Origin: Prochlorococcus sp. AG-686-P16
GTDB lineage: Bacteria > Cyanobacteriota > Cyanobacteriia > PCC-6307 > Cyanobiaceae
NCBI GenBank assembly: GCA_003208695.1
Contig: QCVY01000005.1
Location: 1-23,182 of the forward strand
Reading direction: 5' to 3'
Length of the DNA: 23,182 bases
Both the position numbers and the translations under genes were made by a program. Under the pieces are notes generated by a model that saw nothing but the letters and a program-made list of their open reading frames with translations, had not been told where the DNA came from and ran no database searches. Positions 13,160 to 22,318 of this stretch are shown here, in pieces (the stretch's first letter is position 1; the number at the start of each line of letters is the position of its first letter).

Positions 13160-15457
13160 TTATTCTAAAGATAAAGCATTTATTACAACGGTTATTGAAC
13201 TAGTTGCCATTAATAATGCAGCGATTGATGGTGTAAGAAGAATGCCATATTTTGGATATAAAATGCCTCCAGCTATCGGAATAGCAATCAAGTTGTAGCC
13301 AAAAGCCCATAATAGATTTTGTTTGATTTTCCCTATTGTTCTTTTTGCAAGACTAAGTGCATAAGGTAATCCAGATAACTGATCTCCCATTAAAACAACA
13401 TCTGCATTTGCTTTTGCAATCTGGGTACCTGAACCAACTGCTATTCCTAAATTTGAAGCTGCCAAAGCAGGTGCATCATTTATTCCATCTCCAATCATTG
13501 CAACTTTATTATTCTTCTTTAAAGTTTCAATTATTTTTAATTTCATTTCTGGAAGAAGATCCCATTTGATTTCAGTTTTTGGACTATCTAATTTTTTGGC
13601 CAACTCAACTACAGTTTCCTTTCGATCTCCGCTTAAAATTTTAATTTTATAATTATCCTCTCTTAATTTTTGAACAGAACTAATAGAATCTTCTCTTAAT
13701 AAGTCACCTAATAAAATGAATCCAAGTAATTCATTATTTATACATACTCCAATAACAGAATAGGATTTATATTCTTCGTTTTCTAATATTTTTTTTGATT
13801 TACTATCAATTATTACTCCTTTGCTGTTTAACCATTCAACACTTCCAATATTGATAACCCCATCAATTGAATCAAGTTCTCCTGATATACCTCTGCCAGA
13901 TTCTGTATTTATGTTTTTGATTCTAAGCAAGCTAAGATTTTGTTTATTGGCTTCATCAACTAATGCACTAGCTATGGGATGTCGGCTTTGACTTTCTAAA
14001 CTTGCAGATATTTTTAATAGAAATAATTTATCAGAAGTATTTAAATAATCGATTATGAAAGGTTTACCTTTAGTCAATGTCCCTGTTTTATCAAAAATAA
14101 TATGATTAATTTTTGATGCCATTTCTATTTTGTCTCCGCCTTTAAATAAAACACCTTTTTTTGCGGCTTTACCTGAAGCAACAGTTATGACAGTCGGAGT
14201 AGCAAGACCTAAAGCACAAGGACAAGCTATTACTAAAACAGCAATTGAGAGTTGGATAGCTAAAGTTAAAAAATTTTCAGCATTACTACCCAATGAATTA
14301 TGTAACGTATGGTTGGATGTGGTTATCAATCCATGATGATTATTTACTAACAAATTAGGCCAAATTTGTTTCGCCCCTTTCCACCAAAAAAAGAAACTTG
14401 AAGTTGCAATAAAGAGTACGAAGTATGTAAATTTCCCTGCAATTTGATCAGCGATTCTCTGAATAGGAGGTTTTTTAGATTGAACTGATTCAATAAGATT
14501 AACTAGTTTTGCTAGAGAAGTCTCTTCTCCCACTTTGATAACCTTTAGTTTTAAAGTAGAATTTAAATTTAAAGAGCCATTAAGTAGATTCTCACCTGAG
14601 TGAACATCTATAGGTTTAGATTCACCTGTAATATGAGAAACATCTACAGATGAATTTCCATTAATAACAATGCAGTCAGCAGGTACACGATCTCCAGCTA
14701 ATAATTGAATTTCATCTCCTGTTTTTAAAGAATGTACTCTGACTGATTTGACTTTATTTGCATCTATATAAATGTTTGCCATTTCTGGTTGGAGATCTAA
14801 TAATTCTCCAATTGAAGAAGCAGTTTGATACTTTGCCCTCTCTTCTAAAAAACGTCCAATAAGAATAAACCCCAGTAACATTACTGGTTCATTAAAAAAA
14901 CAGGGAAAACCAGTAGAAGGAAATATTAATGATAATAGACTTGTTGAATAAGCACTAGTAACGCCCAGAGCTACTAAAGAATCCATATCTGGTCGATTCT
15001 TTATAAATGATTTGAATCCTTTGATTACAATTTCTCTTCCAGGAAAGAATAAAGCTAATGTGGCCAGTGCAGCATGAAAGAATAAATTCCCTAATATTGG
15101 AAAATTTAAATAACCTCCTTCTGCTAAATGCCCTAATCCTGAAAACAGCAAAAGTAAAAGTGCAAAATTAAGTTTTTTCCATTGATCAATCCATTTCTTT
15201 TTTTTTTCTAATTGAACTTTATTTACTTTTTTTGAAAAATCATTTATGTAAATCTTTGAAGGAAAACCGCTTTGTTTGAGGTTTTCTAACACCTGATCAA
15301 TGTTTGGGACTGTTTTGTTAATGTCAAAATAGGCACTTTCAGTAAGCAAGTTAACAGAAACATTTTCAACCCCATCCGAATTTTTTAATATATTTTCTAC
15401 AGTGTTAACACAACCCCCACACTTCATACCTGTAATATTTAATTGAATACTATTCAT
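13160..15457 (-). CDS. copper-transporting P1B-type ATPase (CtaA/PacS-like)
   Basis: This 765-residue protein has one N-terminal heavy-metal domain (GMKCGGC, C13 and C16), about eight membrane segments, TGES at 277-280, the metal-binding CPC at 412-414, DKTGT with phospho-Asp456, the HP dipeptide at 493-494 and GDGIND at 656-661. CPC with this layout is the Cu(I) class, which supplies copper for plastocyanin and cytochrome oxidase. CtaA and PacS cannot be separated here. A His-containing loop (H374, H375, H383, H386) precedes the CPC helix and should face the periplasm or lumen. It is the first gene of the operon with tmk and holB and divergent from ycf3. Confidence 0.92.
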   Translation of the reverse strand: MNSIQLNITGMKCGGCVNTVENILKNSDGVENVSVNLLTESAYFDINKTVPNIDQVLENLKQSGFPSKIYINDFSKKVNKVQLEKKKKWIDQWKKLNFALLLLLFSGLGHLAEGGYLNFPILGNLFFHAALATLALFFPGREIVIKGFKSFIKNRPDMDSLVALGVTSAYSTSLLSLIFPSTGFPCFFNEPVMLLGFILIGRFLEERAKYQTASSIGELLDLQPEMANIYIDANKVKSVRVHSLKTGDEIQLLAGDRVPADCIVINGNSSVDVSHITGESKPIDVHSGENLLNGSLNLNSTLKLKVIKVGEETSLAKLVNLIESVQSKKPPIQRIADQIAGKFTYFVLFIATSSFFFWWKGAKQIWPNLLVNNHHGLITTSNHTLHNSLGSNAENFLTLAIQLSIAVLVIACPCALGLATPTVITVASGKAAKKGVLFKGGDKIEMASKINHIIFDKTGTLTKGKPFIIDYLNTSDKLFLLKISASLESQSRHPIASALVDEANKQNLSLLRIKNINTESGRGISGELDSIDGVINIGSVEWLNSKGVIIDSKSKKILENEEYKSYSVIGVCINNELLGFILLGDLLREDSISSVQKLREDNYKIKILSGDRKETVVELAKKLDSPKTEIKWDLLPEMKLKIIETLKKNNKVAMIGDGINDAPALAASNLGIAVGSGTQIAKANADVVLMGDQLSGLPYALSLAKRTIGKIKQNLLWAFGYNLIAIPIAGGILYPKYGILLTPSIAALLMATSSITVVINALSLE

Positions 15458-15576
15458 ATTTTTGCGATTAAAGCAAATTAATGCTTGTCTTTATTAATTA
15501 CTATAATAATAAATGTTATAGACTTTTTAAATAGTTGATAGTTTATTGACTAATTTAATTTTATTACACAAAAAAA

Positions 15577-16098
15577 GTGCCTAATAATCAAAACAGAGAC
15601 AATTTCATTGATAAAGCTTTTACTGTAATTGCTGAATCTATAGTAAAGATAATGCCTATCGCTGATAAAGAAAAAAAAGCTTACATATACTATAGAGATG
15701 GTTTAGCTGCACAAAATAATGGTGATTATTCAGAAGCTCTGGATTATTATAATGAAAGTTTATTACTAGAAGAAAATAAAATTGATAGAGGAGAAACTTT
15801 AAAGAACATGGCAATAATTTATATGAGTAATGGAGAGGAAGATCGATCTATAGACACTTATCAAAAGGCCTTATTAGAAAATCCAAAACAGCCATCTTGT
15901 CTTAAGAACATAGGCCTAATTTACGAAAAAAGGGGAAGGTATGCTGAACAGAATGGTGATTTAGATCAAAGAGATATGTGGTTCGACAAGGCTGCGCAAG
16001 TTTGGTCTAAGGCAGTAAGACTTTATCCTGGTGGATATTTAGATATTGAAAATTGGTTAAAAACTTCTGGAAGGAGTTCAATTGATATTTATCTTTAG
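15577..16098 (+). CDS. ycf3: photosystem I assembly protein Ycf3
   Basis: This 173-residue TPR protein is a thylakoid-associated chaperone that helps assemble the PsaA/PsaB core. TPR units are visible from about residue 35 (AYIYYRDGLAAQNNGDYSEAL), 75 (TLKNMAIIYMSNGEEDRSI) and 108 (CLKNIGLIYEKRGRYAEQN). Translation starts at GTG: an in-frame TAA lies at 15556-15558, and the first internal Met is too far in to keep the conserved N-terminus (RDNFIDKAF). Its last 4 nt overlap the end of radA on the other strand. Confidence 0.95.
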   Translation: MPNNQNRDNFIDKAFTVIAESIVKIMPIADKEKKAYIYYRDGLAAQNNGDYSEALDYYNESLLLEENKIDRGETLKNMAIIYMSNGEEDRSIDTYQKALLENPKQPSCLKNIGLIYEKRGRYAEQNGDLDQRDMWFDKAAQVWSKAVRLYPGGYLDIENWLKTSGRSSIDIYL

Positions 16099-17462
16099 AT
16101 TTTTATAGATTCACTTTTTAATGCATAATTCATAGCTTCATTAATATTCGAAATTTCTTTAATCTTTATAAGTTTTTTAAAACTATCTTTAATTTCAATA
16201 GTCGTTTTAGGTACCAAGATATTTTTAACACCAAGCCTAATTGCCTCATCAATTCTGGCTCTAAGATTACTTGCCTGCCTTACTTGACCGCTTAAACCTA
16301 ATTCGCCAATAAATGCAGAATTTACCAATGGTGGAACATTTTTTAAGCTTGATAAGATTGATATCGCAACTCCCAAATCTGAAGATGGCTCATTTATTTC
16401 AAAACCACCCCCTGTCGCTATATAACAGTCATATTCTGATAATTTAATCCCAACATGTTTTTCAATGACTGCTAATATCTGATGTAATCTATTGATGCTG
16501 ATTCCAGTTGTTGTTCGTCTTGGATTATTGTAGAAAGTTTTATTTACTAAAGCCTGAATATCTACTGCAAATGGTCTCGATCCTTCATTAGTAATAGTGG
16601 TTGTGACACCGGATATATTTTCTTTATTTGTGAATATTGAACTAGGGTTAATAACTTCTCTTAAACCATTTTCTAACATTTCGAAAATTCCAATTTCAAA
16701 AGTTGATCCAAACCTATTTTTTAAACTTCTTAGCAATCTATGGGAGGCAATATTATCTCCTTCAAAATTTAATACCACATCTACTAAATGTTCTAAAGTT
16801 TTTGGACCTGCAAGAGCTCCATCTTTCGTAACGTGGCCTATTATCAAAAGCGCTATATTATTTTCTTTCGCAAGATTCTGAAGTTCAGATGAACAAGTCC
16901 TTACTTGGGAAACGGACCCTGGAGCACTTTCCATCTCATGATTATTAATAGCTTGGATACTATCAATAATCGCAAAACCAGGTTTAATTTTTTTAATCTC
17001 TTCGATAATTAAAGATAAATTTGTTTCTGCATAAATTTTTAAATCTAGGCTGTTTTGATTTAATCTTTCCCATCTGATTTTTACTTGTTCTAAAGATTCT
17101 TCTGCTGTGATGTATAAAACTTTTTCATTAAGGGATATTTTTCCTGCAGATTGAAGCACTATTGTACTTTTACCAATTCCTGGTTCTCCCCCAAGTAAAA
17201 CTATAGATCCTGGGACTATTCCACCTCCGAGGACTCTGTCAAACTCTTTAAAACCGCTCGTAAATCTTGATATGGTTTCTATTTCTATTTCATTAAACAG
17301 CTTAGATTTTTTACTTTTATTAACATTAATTGTTTTAGATCTAGTGTTTTTTCTTTCTTCAACGATCGTATTCCATTCATTACAATTTACGCATCTGCCG
17401 AAGTATTGAGAAGTTTCAGACCCGCAATTTTGACAAATAAAAGTCGAAAATTTACTAGACAT
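16095..17462 (-). CDS. radA: DNA repair protein RadA
   Basis: This 455-residue RecA-like branch-migration protein processes recombination intermediates. It has an N-terminal zinc finger (C10, C13, C24, C27), a Walker A GGEPGIGKST at 91-100, the diagnostic KNRFG at 248-252 and a C-terminal Lon-protease-like domain (GGGFEINEPSSDLG...FIGELGLSG). All are intact and the length is normal. It is convergent with ycf3 (4-nt overlap) and divergent from rpaB. Confidence 0.96.
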   Translation of the reverse strand: MSSKFSTFICQNCGSETSQYFGRCVNCNEWNTIVEERKNTRSKTINVNKSKKSKLFNEIEIETISRFTSGFKEFDRVLGGGIVPGSIVLLGGEPGIGKSTIVLQSAGKISLNEKVLYITAEESLEQVKIRWERLNQNSLDLKIYAETNLSLIIEEIKKIKPGFAIIDSIQAINNHEMESAPGSVSQVRTCSSELQNLAKENNIALLIIGHVTKDGALAGPKTLEHLVDVVLNFEGDNIASHRLLRSLKNRFGSTFEIGIFEMLENGLREVINPSSIFTNKENISGVTTTITNEGSRPFAVDIQALVNKTFYNNPRRTTTGISINRLHQILAVIEKHVGIKLSEYDCYIATGGGFEINEPSSDLGVAISILSSLKNVPPLVNSAFIGELGLSGQVRQASNLRARIDEAIRLGVKNILVPKTTIEIKDSFKKLIKIKEISNINEAMNYALKSESIKI

Positions 17463-17568
17463 TTAATTTTTGATTAGATTGAGTAACTGAGATGTTTGGG
17501 ATTTTGCCCCTCTACAAGTTAGATTAGGTAAAAGATTAATTCTCTTACTGATTAGCTAATAGAAACAA

Positions 17569-18315
17569 ATGGCTGTATCTAGTCAAACAAAAGAAACAAT
17601 ACTTGTCGCTGATGACGAGGCAAGCATTAGAAGGATTCTCGAGACTCGTCTTTCAATGATTGGCTACAAAGTAGTAACTGCCTGTGATGGTAAAGAAGCA
17701 TTAAAATTGTTCAAAGAATATGATCCTGACTTGGTTGTACTCGATGTGATGATGCCAAAATTAGATGGATATGGAGTTTGTCAAGAATTAAGAAAAGACT
17801 CAGATGTACCTATCGTCATGTTGACCGCATTAGGAGATGTTGCAGATAGAATTACAGGATTAGAATTAGGTGCTGATGATTATGTTGTTAAACCATTTAG
17901 TCCAAAAGAATTAGAAGCTAGGATTAGGTGTGTATTAAGACGAATAGATAAAGAGCAACTTCCTGGAATGCCAAATTCAGGTTTAATTTTAGTTACGGAT
18001 ATTAAAATTGATACAAATCGAAGACAAGTTTTTAAAAGTGATGAAAGAATCAGATTAACAGGCATGGAATTTAGTCTCTTAGAACTGTTAGTTAGTCGAT
18101 CAGGAGAGCCATTTAGTCGAGGAGAGATTTTGAAAGAAGTTTGGGGCTACACACCTGAAAGACATGTAGATACAAGAGTAGTGGATGTGCATATATCTAG
18201 ATTAAGATCAAAATTGGAAGCTGACCCTGCAAATCCTGAATTAATTCTCACAGCAAGAGGTACAGGATATTTGTTTCAGAGGATAGTTGATATATCTCCA
18301 TTTGACGGTAAATAG
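17569..18315 (+). CDS. rpaB: response regulator RpaB (high-light/redox master regulator)
   Basis: This 248-residue OmpR-type regulator has a receiver domain with D15/D16, phospho-D59, T86 and K108, and a C-terminal winged helix ending ILTARGTGYLFQRI. The LVADDEASIRRILETRLSMIGY opening is that of the essential cyanobacterial RpaB (Ycf27), partner of the NblS kinase, which binds HLR1 elements in photosystem and high-light genes. Its TAG stop is followed without any gap by the ATG of plsX, so it is co-transcribed with the lipid genes. Confidence 0.95.
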   Translation: MAVSSQTKETILVADDEASIRRILETRLSMIGYKVVTACDGKEALKLFKEYDPDLVVLDVMMPKLDGYGVCQELRKDSDVPIVMLTALGDVADRITGLELGADDYVVKPFSPKELEARIRCVLRRIDKEQLPGMPNSGLILVTDIKIDTNRRQVFKSDERIRLTGMEFSLLELLVSRSGEPFSRGEILKEVWGYTPERHVDTRVVDVHISRLRSKLEADPANPELILTARGTGYLFQRIVDISPFDGK

Positions 18316-19716
18316 ATGGAAAAAGATTCTTTGAATAAAAAGTCTAGAGCTATAAGAAGATTAGTTATTTGGTATAAAAGAAATTCTGCAGTGACTTCAA
18401 TAGTTGATACTGCCGCTAATTCTGCTGTAACTGCAAGTAATGTTGCGGGTAACGTGGTTGCTGGTGCTGGTTCTGTTGTAAATACTGCAAGTAATGTTGC
18501 AGGTAATGTTGCAGGTAATGTAGTCTCTAGTGCTGAATCAGTTGTTAACACTGCTAGTAGTGTAGTTTCAAGTGCTAGTTCAATTGCAAGAAATACATTG
18601 CAGCCATTAGTTTTTGATCCTTTAAAAAGGTTACAAAATAGTGATGATTTGATCAGTAAAGAAGAGGTATTAAATTCTGAGAGGATTTGGATCGCAGTTG
18701 ATGGTATGGGGGGAGATTACGCACCTGTCCCCATTTTGGAGGGCTGTCTCGATGCTATTAGTAGATTTCCTATAAATATAAAGTTTGTAGGTAAAATTGA
18801 AAAAGTTAGATATGAAGCAGAAAAAGTTGGTCTAATAGATTTGTTAGAAAAAGAAATTGATAATAATCGTCTTGAATTAATAGATAGTGGAGATCCCATA
18901 GGAATGAATGAAGAAGCAACAGCAGTAAGAAAAAGAAAAGATGCGAGTATAAATGTTGCTATGGATTTGGTTAAAACTAATAAGGCAAAAGCTGTTTATT
19001 CGGCAGGTAACTCAGGGGCTCTTATGGCCTCTGCAATATTTAGGATAGGGAGATTGAAAGGTATCGAACGCCCTGCCATAGGAGCATTATTCCCAACTAG
19101 AGATCAAACTAGACCTGTATTAGTTCTCGATGTCGGAGCAAATACTGATTGTAAGCCTTCTTATCTACATCAATTTGCACTTCTTGGTGATGTTTATGCC
19201 AAAGATGTTTTACAAATAGAAAAACCACGAATTGGCTTATTAAATATTGGAGAAGAAGAATGTAAAGGGAATGATTTATCTATAAAAACATTTGAATTAC
19301 TTTCAAATGAAAAAAATCTTGATTTTGGAGGTAATTGTGAGGGAAGAGATGTTTTATCTGGAGATTTTGATGTAGTCGTTTGCGATGGCTTTACAGGAAA
19401 TATATTACTTAAATTTCTTGAGTCAGTTGGAGGGGTTCTATTAGATATTTTAAGATCCGAATTGCCTAGAGGAAGAAGGGGGAAGGTTGGTTCTGCTTTT
19501 TTAAAAAGTAATTTACTAAGAATTAAGAAAAGGTTAGATCATGCTGAACATGGAGGAGCATTATTGCTTGGAGTAAATGGTATTTGCGTAATTGGCCATG
19601 GTAGTAGTAAGTCTTTATCTGTAGTGAGTGCTCTGCGGTTGGCTCATTCTGCTGTAAATCATAATGTCATGGAAAATTTGAATCAACTTCAAAAGCTTCA
19701 AGTTTTAAATTCTTAA
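18316..19716 (+). CDS. plsX: phosphate acyltransferase PlsX with repetitive N-terminal extension
   Basis: It makes acyl-phosphate from acyl-ACP for phospholipid synthesis. The canonical enzyme begins at IAVDGMGGDYAP (residues 126-137) and runs about 340 residues, with SAGNSGALMA and DVGANTDCKP as expected. Before it lies a roughly 123-residue extension: a basic start (KKSRAIRRLVIWYKR), then an Ala/Ser/Val/Asn/Gly repeat region at about 24-92 with repeated units of the type NVV.(G/S)A.SVVNTAS(N/S)V. This looks like an amphipathic helix that could lie on a membrane. The extension is in frame and its start is fixed by the adjacent rpaB stop, though internal starts cannot be excluded. Confidence 0.93.
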   Translation: MEKDSLNKKSRAIRRLVIWYKRNSAVTSIVDTAANSAVTASNVAGNVVAGAGSVVNTASNVAGNVAGNVVSSAESVVNTASSVVSSASSIARNTLQPLVFDPLKRLQNSDDLISKEEVLNSERIWIAVDGMGGDYAPVPILEGCLDAISRFPINIKFVGKIEKVRYEAEKVGLIDLLEKEIDNNRLELIDSGDPIGMNEEATAVRKRKDASINVAMDLVKTNKAKAVYSAGNSGALMASAIFRIGRLKGIERPAIGALFPTRDQTRPVLVLDVGANTDCKPSYLHQFALLGDVYAKDVLQIEKPRIGLLNIGEEECKGNDLSIKTFELLSNEKNLDFGGNCEGRDVLSGDFDVVVCDGFTGNILLKFLESVGGVLLDILRSELPRGRRGKVGSAFLKSNLLRIKKRLDHAEHGGALLLGVNGICVIGHGSSKSLSVVSALRLAHSAVNHNVMENLNQLQKLQVLNS

Positions 19717-19769
19717 ACCATATTTTGTCAGATTTATGTTTGACTAATATAAGTAATTAGATAACTCTT

Positions 19770-20777
19770 TTGGAAGGAATAAATTTAAATCAAATTGGAG
19801 TCTCATTTAAAGGTAGTGGAAGTTATGTCCCAAATCAAATTCTAAGGAATCAGGAAATTAGTAAGAAGGTAGATACTAGCGATGAATGGATAAAATCTAG
19901 AACAGGTATCTCGCAGAGAAGAATTTCTGGATTATCAGAAAATGTTAGTGAGATGGGTTATAAGGCAGCATTGAGAGCTATTAAGATGGCTAAATGGGAT
20001 ATTGAAACAATTGATCTAATAATTTTAGCTACATCAACTCCAAATGATTTATTTGGCTCTGCTCCTGAAATTCAATCAAAACTAGGTGCAATTAATGCTG
20101 TTGCGTTTGATTTAACAGCTGCTTGTAGTGGTTTCTTATTTGCTGCAATAACAGCTACTCAATTTTTAAAAGCAGGAAGTTATAAAAGAGCCGTAGTAAT
20201 AGGCTCAGATCAACTTTCAAGTTATGTAGATTGGAATGATAGAAGAACTTGTATTTTATTCGGAGATGGAGCGGGTGCAATAGCAATCGAAGCAACAAAT
20301 GAATTTGATAATTTAATTGGCTTTAGTATGAGGACTGATGGTCAAAGAGGTTCTTTCTTAAATCTTCCATCTCAAAATAATCAAGATCTAATTATTGATG
20401 ATATTAATTTTTCAAGTGGGGGTTTTTCTTCAATTGAGATGAATGGACAAGAAGTATATAAATTCGCAGTTAGAGAGGTTCCATTAATTATTGATAATTT
20501 ATTTAAAAAAACAAATTTTAATTCTGAGAGAATTAATTGGCTCTTATTACATCAAGCAAATCAAAGAATATTAGATTCTGTTGGAGACAGGCTAAATGTT
20601 TCATCAGAGAAGATTCTCAGTAATTTAAGTAACTATGGAAACACTTCAGCGGCAACAATTCCTTTAATGCTAGATGAGGCAATAAGAAATAAGAAAATTA
20701 AAGAAAATGATATTATTGCCACAAGTGGTTTTGGTGCTGGGTTAAGTTGGGGTGCAGCCCTTATTCGATGGGGTTAA
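19770..20777 (+). CDS. fabH: 3-oxoacyl-ACP synthase III
   Basis: It condenses acetyl-CoA with malonyl-ACP in the first step of fatty acid synthesis. The 335 residues have catalytic C119 (TAACSGF), H261 (LLHQANQRI) and N291 (YGNTSA), and a Gly-rich GFGAGLSWG end. The start is TTG: an in-frame TAG lies at 19758-19760 and the next Met (EMGYK) would remove about 60 conserved residues. It lies 53 bp after plsX and 15 bp before fabD, in the order plsX-fabH-fabD known from many bacteria. Confidence 0.96.
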   Translation: MEGINLNQIGVSFKGSGSYVPNQILRNQEISKKVDTSDEWIKSRTGISQRRISGLSENVSEMGYKAALRAIKMAKWDIETIDLIILATSTPNDLFGSAPEIQSKLGAINAVAFDLTAACSGFLFAAITATQFLKAGSYKRAVVIGSDQLSSYVDWNDRRTCILFGDGAGAIAIEATNEFDNLIGFSMRTDGQRGSFLNLPSQNNQDLIIDDINFSSGGFSSIEMNGQEVYKFAVREVPLIIDNLFKKTNFNSERINWLLLHQANQRILDSVGDRLNVSSEKILSNLSNYGNTSAATIPLMLDEAIRNKKIKENDIIATSGFGAGLSWGAALIRWG

Positions 20778-20792
20778 AAAAAAAGTTTAATT

Positions 20793-21689
20793 ATGACAGT
20801 CGCTTGGGTATTTCCTGGTCAGGGTTCACAAAAAATTGGTATGGCAAATGAAATTATAGATTTGCCAAATGCAAAATATAGGTTTAATTATGCATCTGAA
20901 GTATTCGAGAGGAATTTATTTGAAATTTGTGAACAAAATTCTGATGAAAAAAATTTTTCTGATGATTTAAATAATACAAAGAATACTCAAATTTGTCTTT
21001 TTCTGGTGGAATCAGTCTTATTGGACTCTTTAAAAGAAAATGGTTATAAACCAGCCTATATTGCTGGACATAGTTTAGGTGAGATAACGGCTCTATATTG
21101 CGCTGATGTTTTGTCTTTTCAAGATTGTGTCCAACTTATAAAAGTTAGATCTGGATTAATGGCAAATGCCGCAAAGGGATCTATGGCAGCATTAATAAGT
21201 TTTGATAGAGATCAATTAGATTTACTGGTGGAGGAGATTGACGATCTTGTAATAGCAAACGACAATAGCTCATCTCAAGTTGTTTTATCAGGAAGCGAAA
21301 AAGCTTTAGATAATATCTCAAAACGAATTAAGGCAAAAAGATTTCTGAAATTAAATGTTTCAGGTGCTTTTCATTCACCATTTATGAAAGAACCATCATT
21401 TCAATTTTCAAAATATTTAGACACTCTAGAATTTAATCAGCCTTCTATACCAGTTATAAGTAATTCTAATCCATCACTATGTAATGATCCAAAGGAGCTT
21501 AAGGTTAGGTTCGAAAATCAAATGTGTAATGGTGTTAGATGGCGTCAAACTATGGATGTAATGAAAGAAAATAATATTCTTCAAATGGTAGAAATTGGCC
21601 CGTCTAATGTCCTAGGTGGTCTTGGTAAAAGGCATTTAAAGGATGTAAAAATTTCTCAAGTTTCTTCTGCAGATCAAATTAAATACTGA
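20793..21689 (+). CDS. fabD: malonyl-CoA:ACP transacylase
   Basis: It loads malonyl groups onto acyl carrier protein. The 298 residues carry GQGSQ at 9-13, the nucleophile S94 in GHSLGE and the catalytic H194 in GAFHSPFM. Length and motifs are normal. It starts 15 bp after fabH and is followed 4 bp later by plsC, so it is inside the lipid cluster led by rpaB-plsX. Confidence 0.96.
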   Translation: MTVAWVFPGQGSQKIGMANEIIDLPNAKYRFNYASEVFERNLFEICEQNSDEKNFSDDLNNTKNTQICLFLVESVLLDSLKENGYKPAYIAGHSLGEITALYCADVLSFQDCVQLIKVRSGLMANAAKGSMAALISFDRDQLDLLVEEIDDLVIANDNSSSQVVLSGSEKALDNISKRIKAKRFLKLNVSGAFHSPFMKEPSFQFSKYLDTLEFNQPSIPVISNSNPSLCNDPKELKVRFENQMCNGVRWRQTMDVMKENNILQMVEIGPSNVLGGLGKRHLKDVKISQVSSADQIKY

Positions 21690-21693
21690 TTTT

Positions 21694-22314
21694 ATGAAAA
21701 GTTATTTTTATCAAAAATTAATTTATCAATTAGTAAGCCAAGTAATTATTTTCCCGATTTATAAATTTATTTTTAGAGGCAATTTAATTGGGAGAGAAAA
21801 CATTCCTCAAAAAGATTCTTTCATAATGGTATCTAATCACGGTTCCCTGCTTGATCCTCCTTTATTAGGTCATGCAATTGGTCAAAATATTTCTTTTATG
21901 GCTAAGTCAGAACTTTTTAGAATCCCATTACTTGGTTTTATAATTAAATCATGTGGAGCTTATCCTGTAAAAAGAGGAATAGTAGATAAAACAACTATTA
22001 AAATTGCATGTGAAAAATTATCAAACAATAATAGTATTGGGATTTTTATTGATGGTACTCGCCAAAAAGATGGTCGTGTAAATAAGCCAAAACATGGTGC
22101 AGCTCTTCTATCTTTTAAAAATCAAAAAATGTTATTACCAGTTGCAATTATTAATTCTCATAGATTACTGAGATTAAAGTTTTTTATTCCATTTTTCACA
22201 ACAATAGTTATTAAAGTTGGGAAACCAATTAATCCCCCTGAAGGCGCATCAAAAAATGAATTAGGTAAAGTAACACATTATTTGCAGGAATCCATAAATA
22301 ATATGCTTGAGTGA
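21694..22314 (+). CDS. plsC: 1-acyl-sn-glycerol-3-phosphate acyltransferase (PlsC-like)
   Basis: This 206-residue membrane-associated acyltransferase converts lysophosphatidate to phosphatidate. It has the catalytic NHGSLLD (H49 to D54) of the HX4D family and a DGTR at 120-123 in place of the usual EGTR, a conservative change. Hydrophobic N-terminal residues (about 7-27) probably anchor it. It ends the rpaB-plsX-fabH-fabD-plsC cluster and converges on tsaB with 4 bp between the stops. Confidence 0.9.
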   Translation: MKSYFYQKLIYQLVSQVIIFPIYKFIFRGNLIGRENIPQKDSFIMVSNHGSLLDPPLLGHAIGQNISFMAKSELFRIPLLGFIIKSCGAYPVKRGIVDKTTIKIACEKLSNNNSIGIFIDGTRQKDGRVNKPKHGAALLSFKNQKMLLPVAIINSHRLLRLKFFIPFFTTIVIKVGKPINPPEGASKNELGKVTHYLQESINNMLE

Positions 22315-22318
22315 ATCA

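Noticed and set aside
18276..18551. 91-codon minus ORF rich in Thr, Leu and Ala
   Set aside because: It is the antisense reading of the repetitive plsX extension; its repeats only mirror those of plsX.
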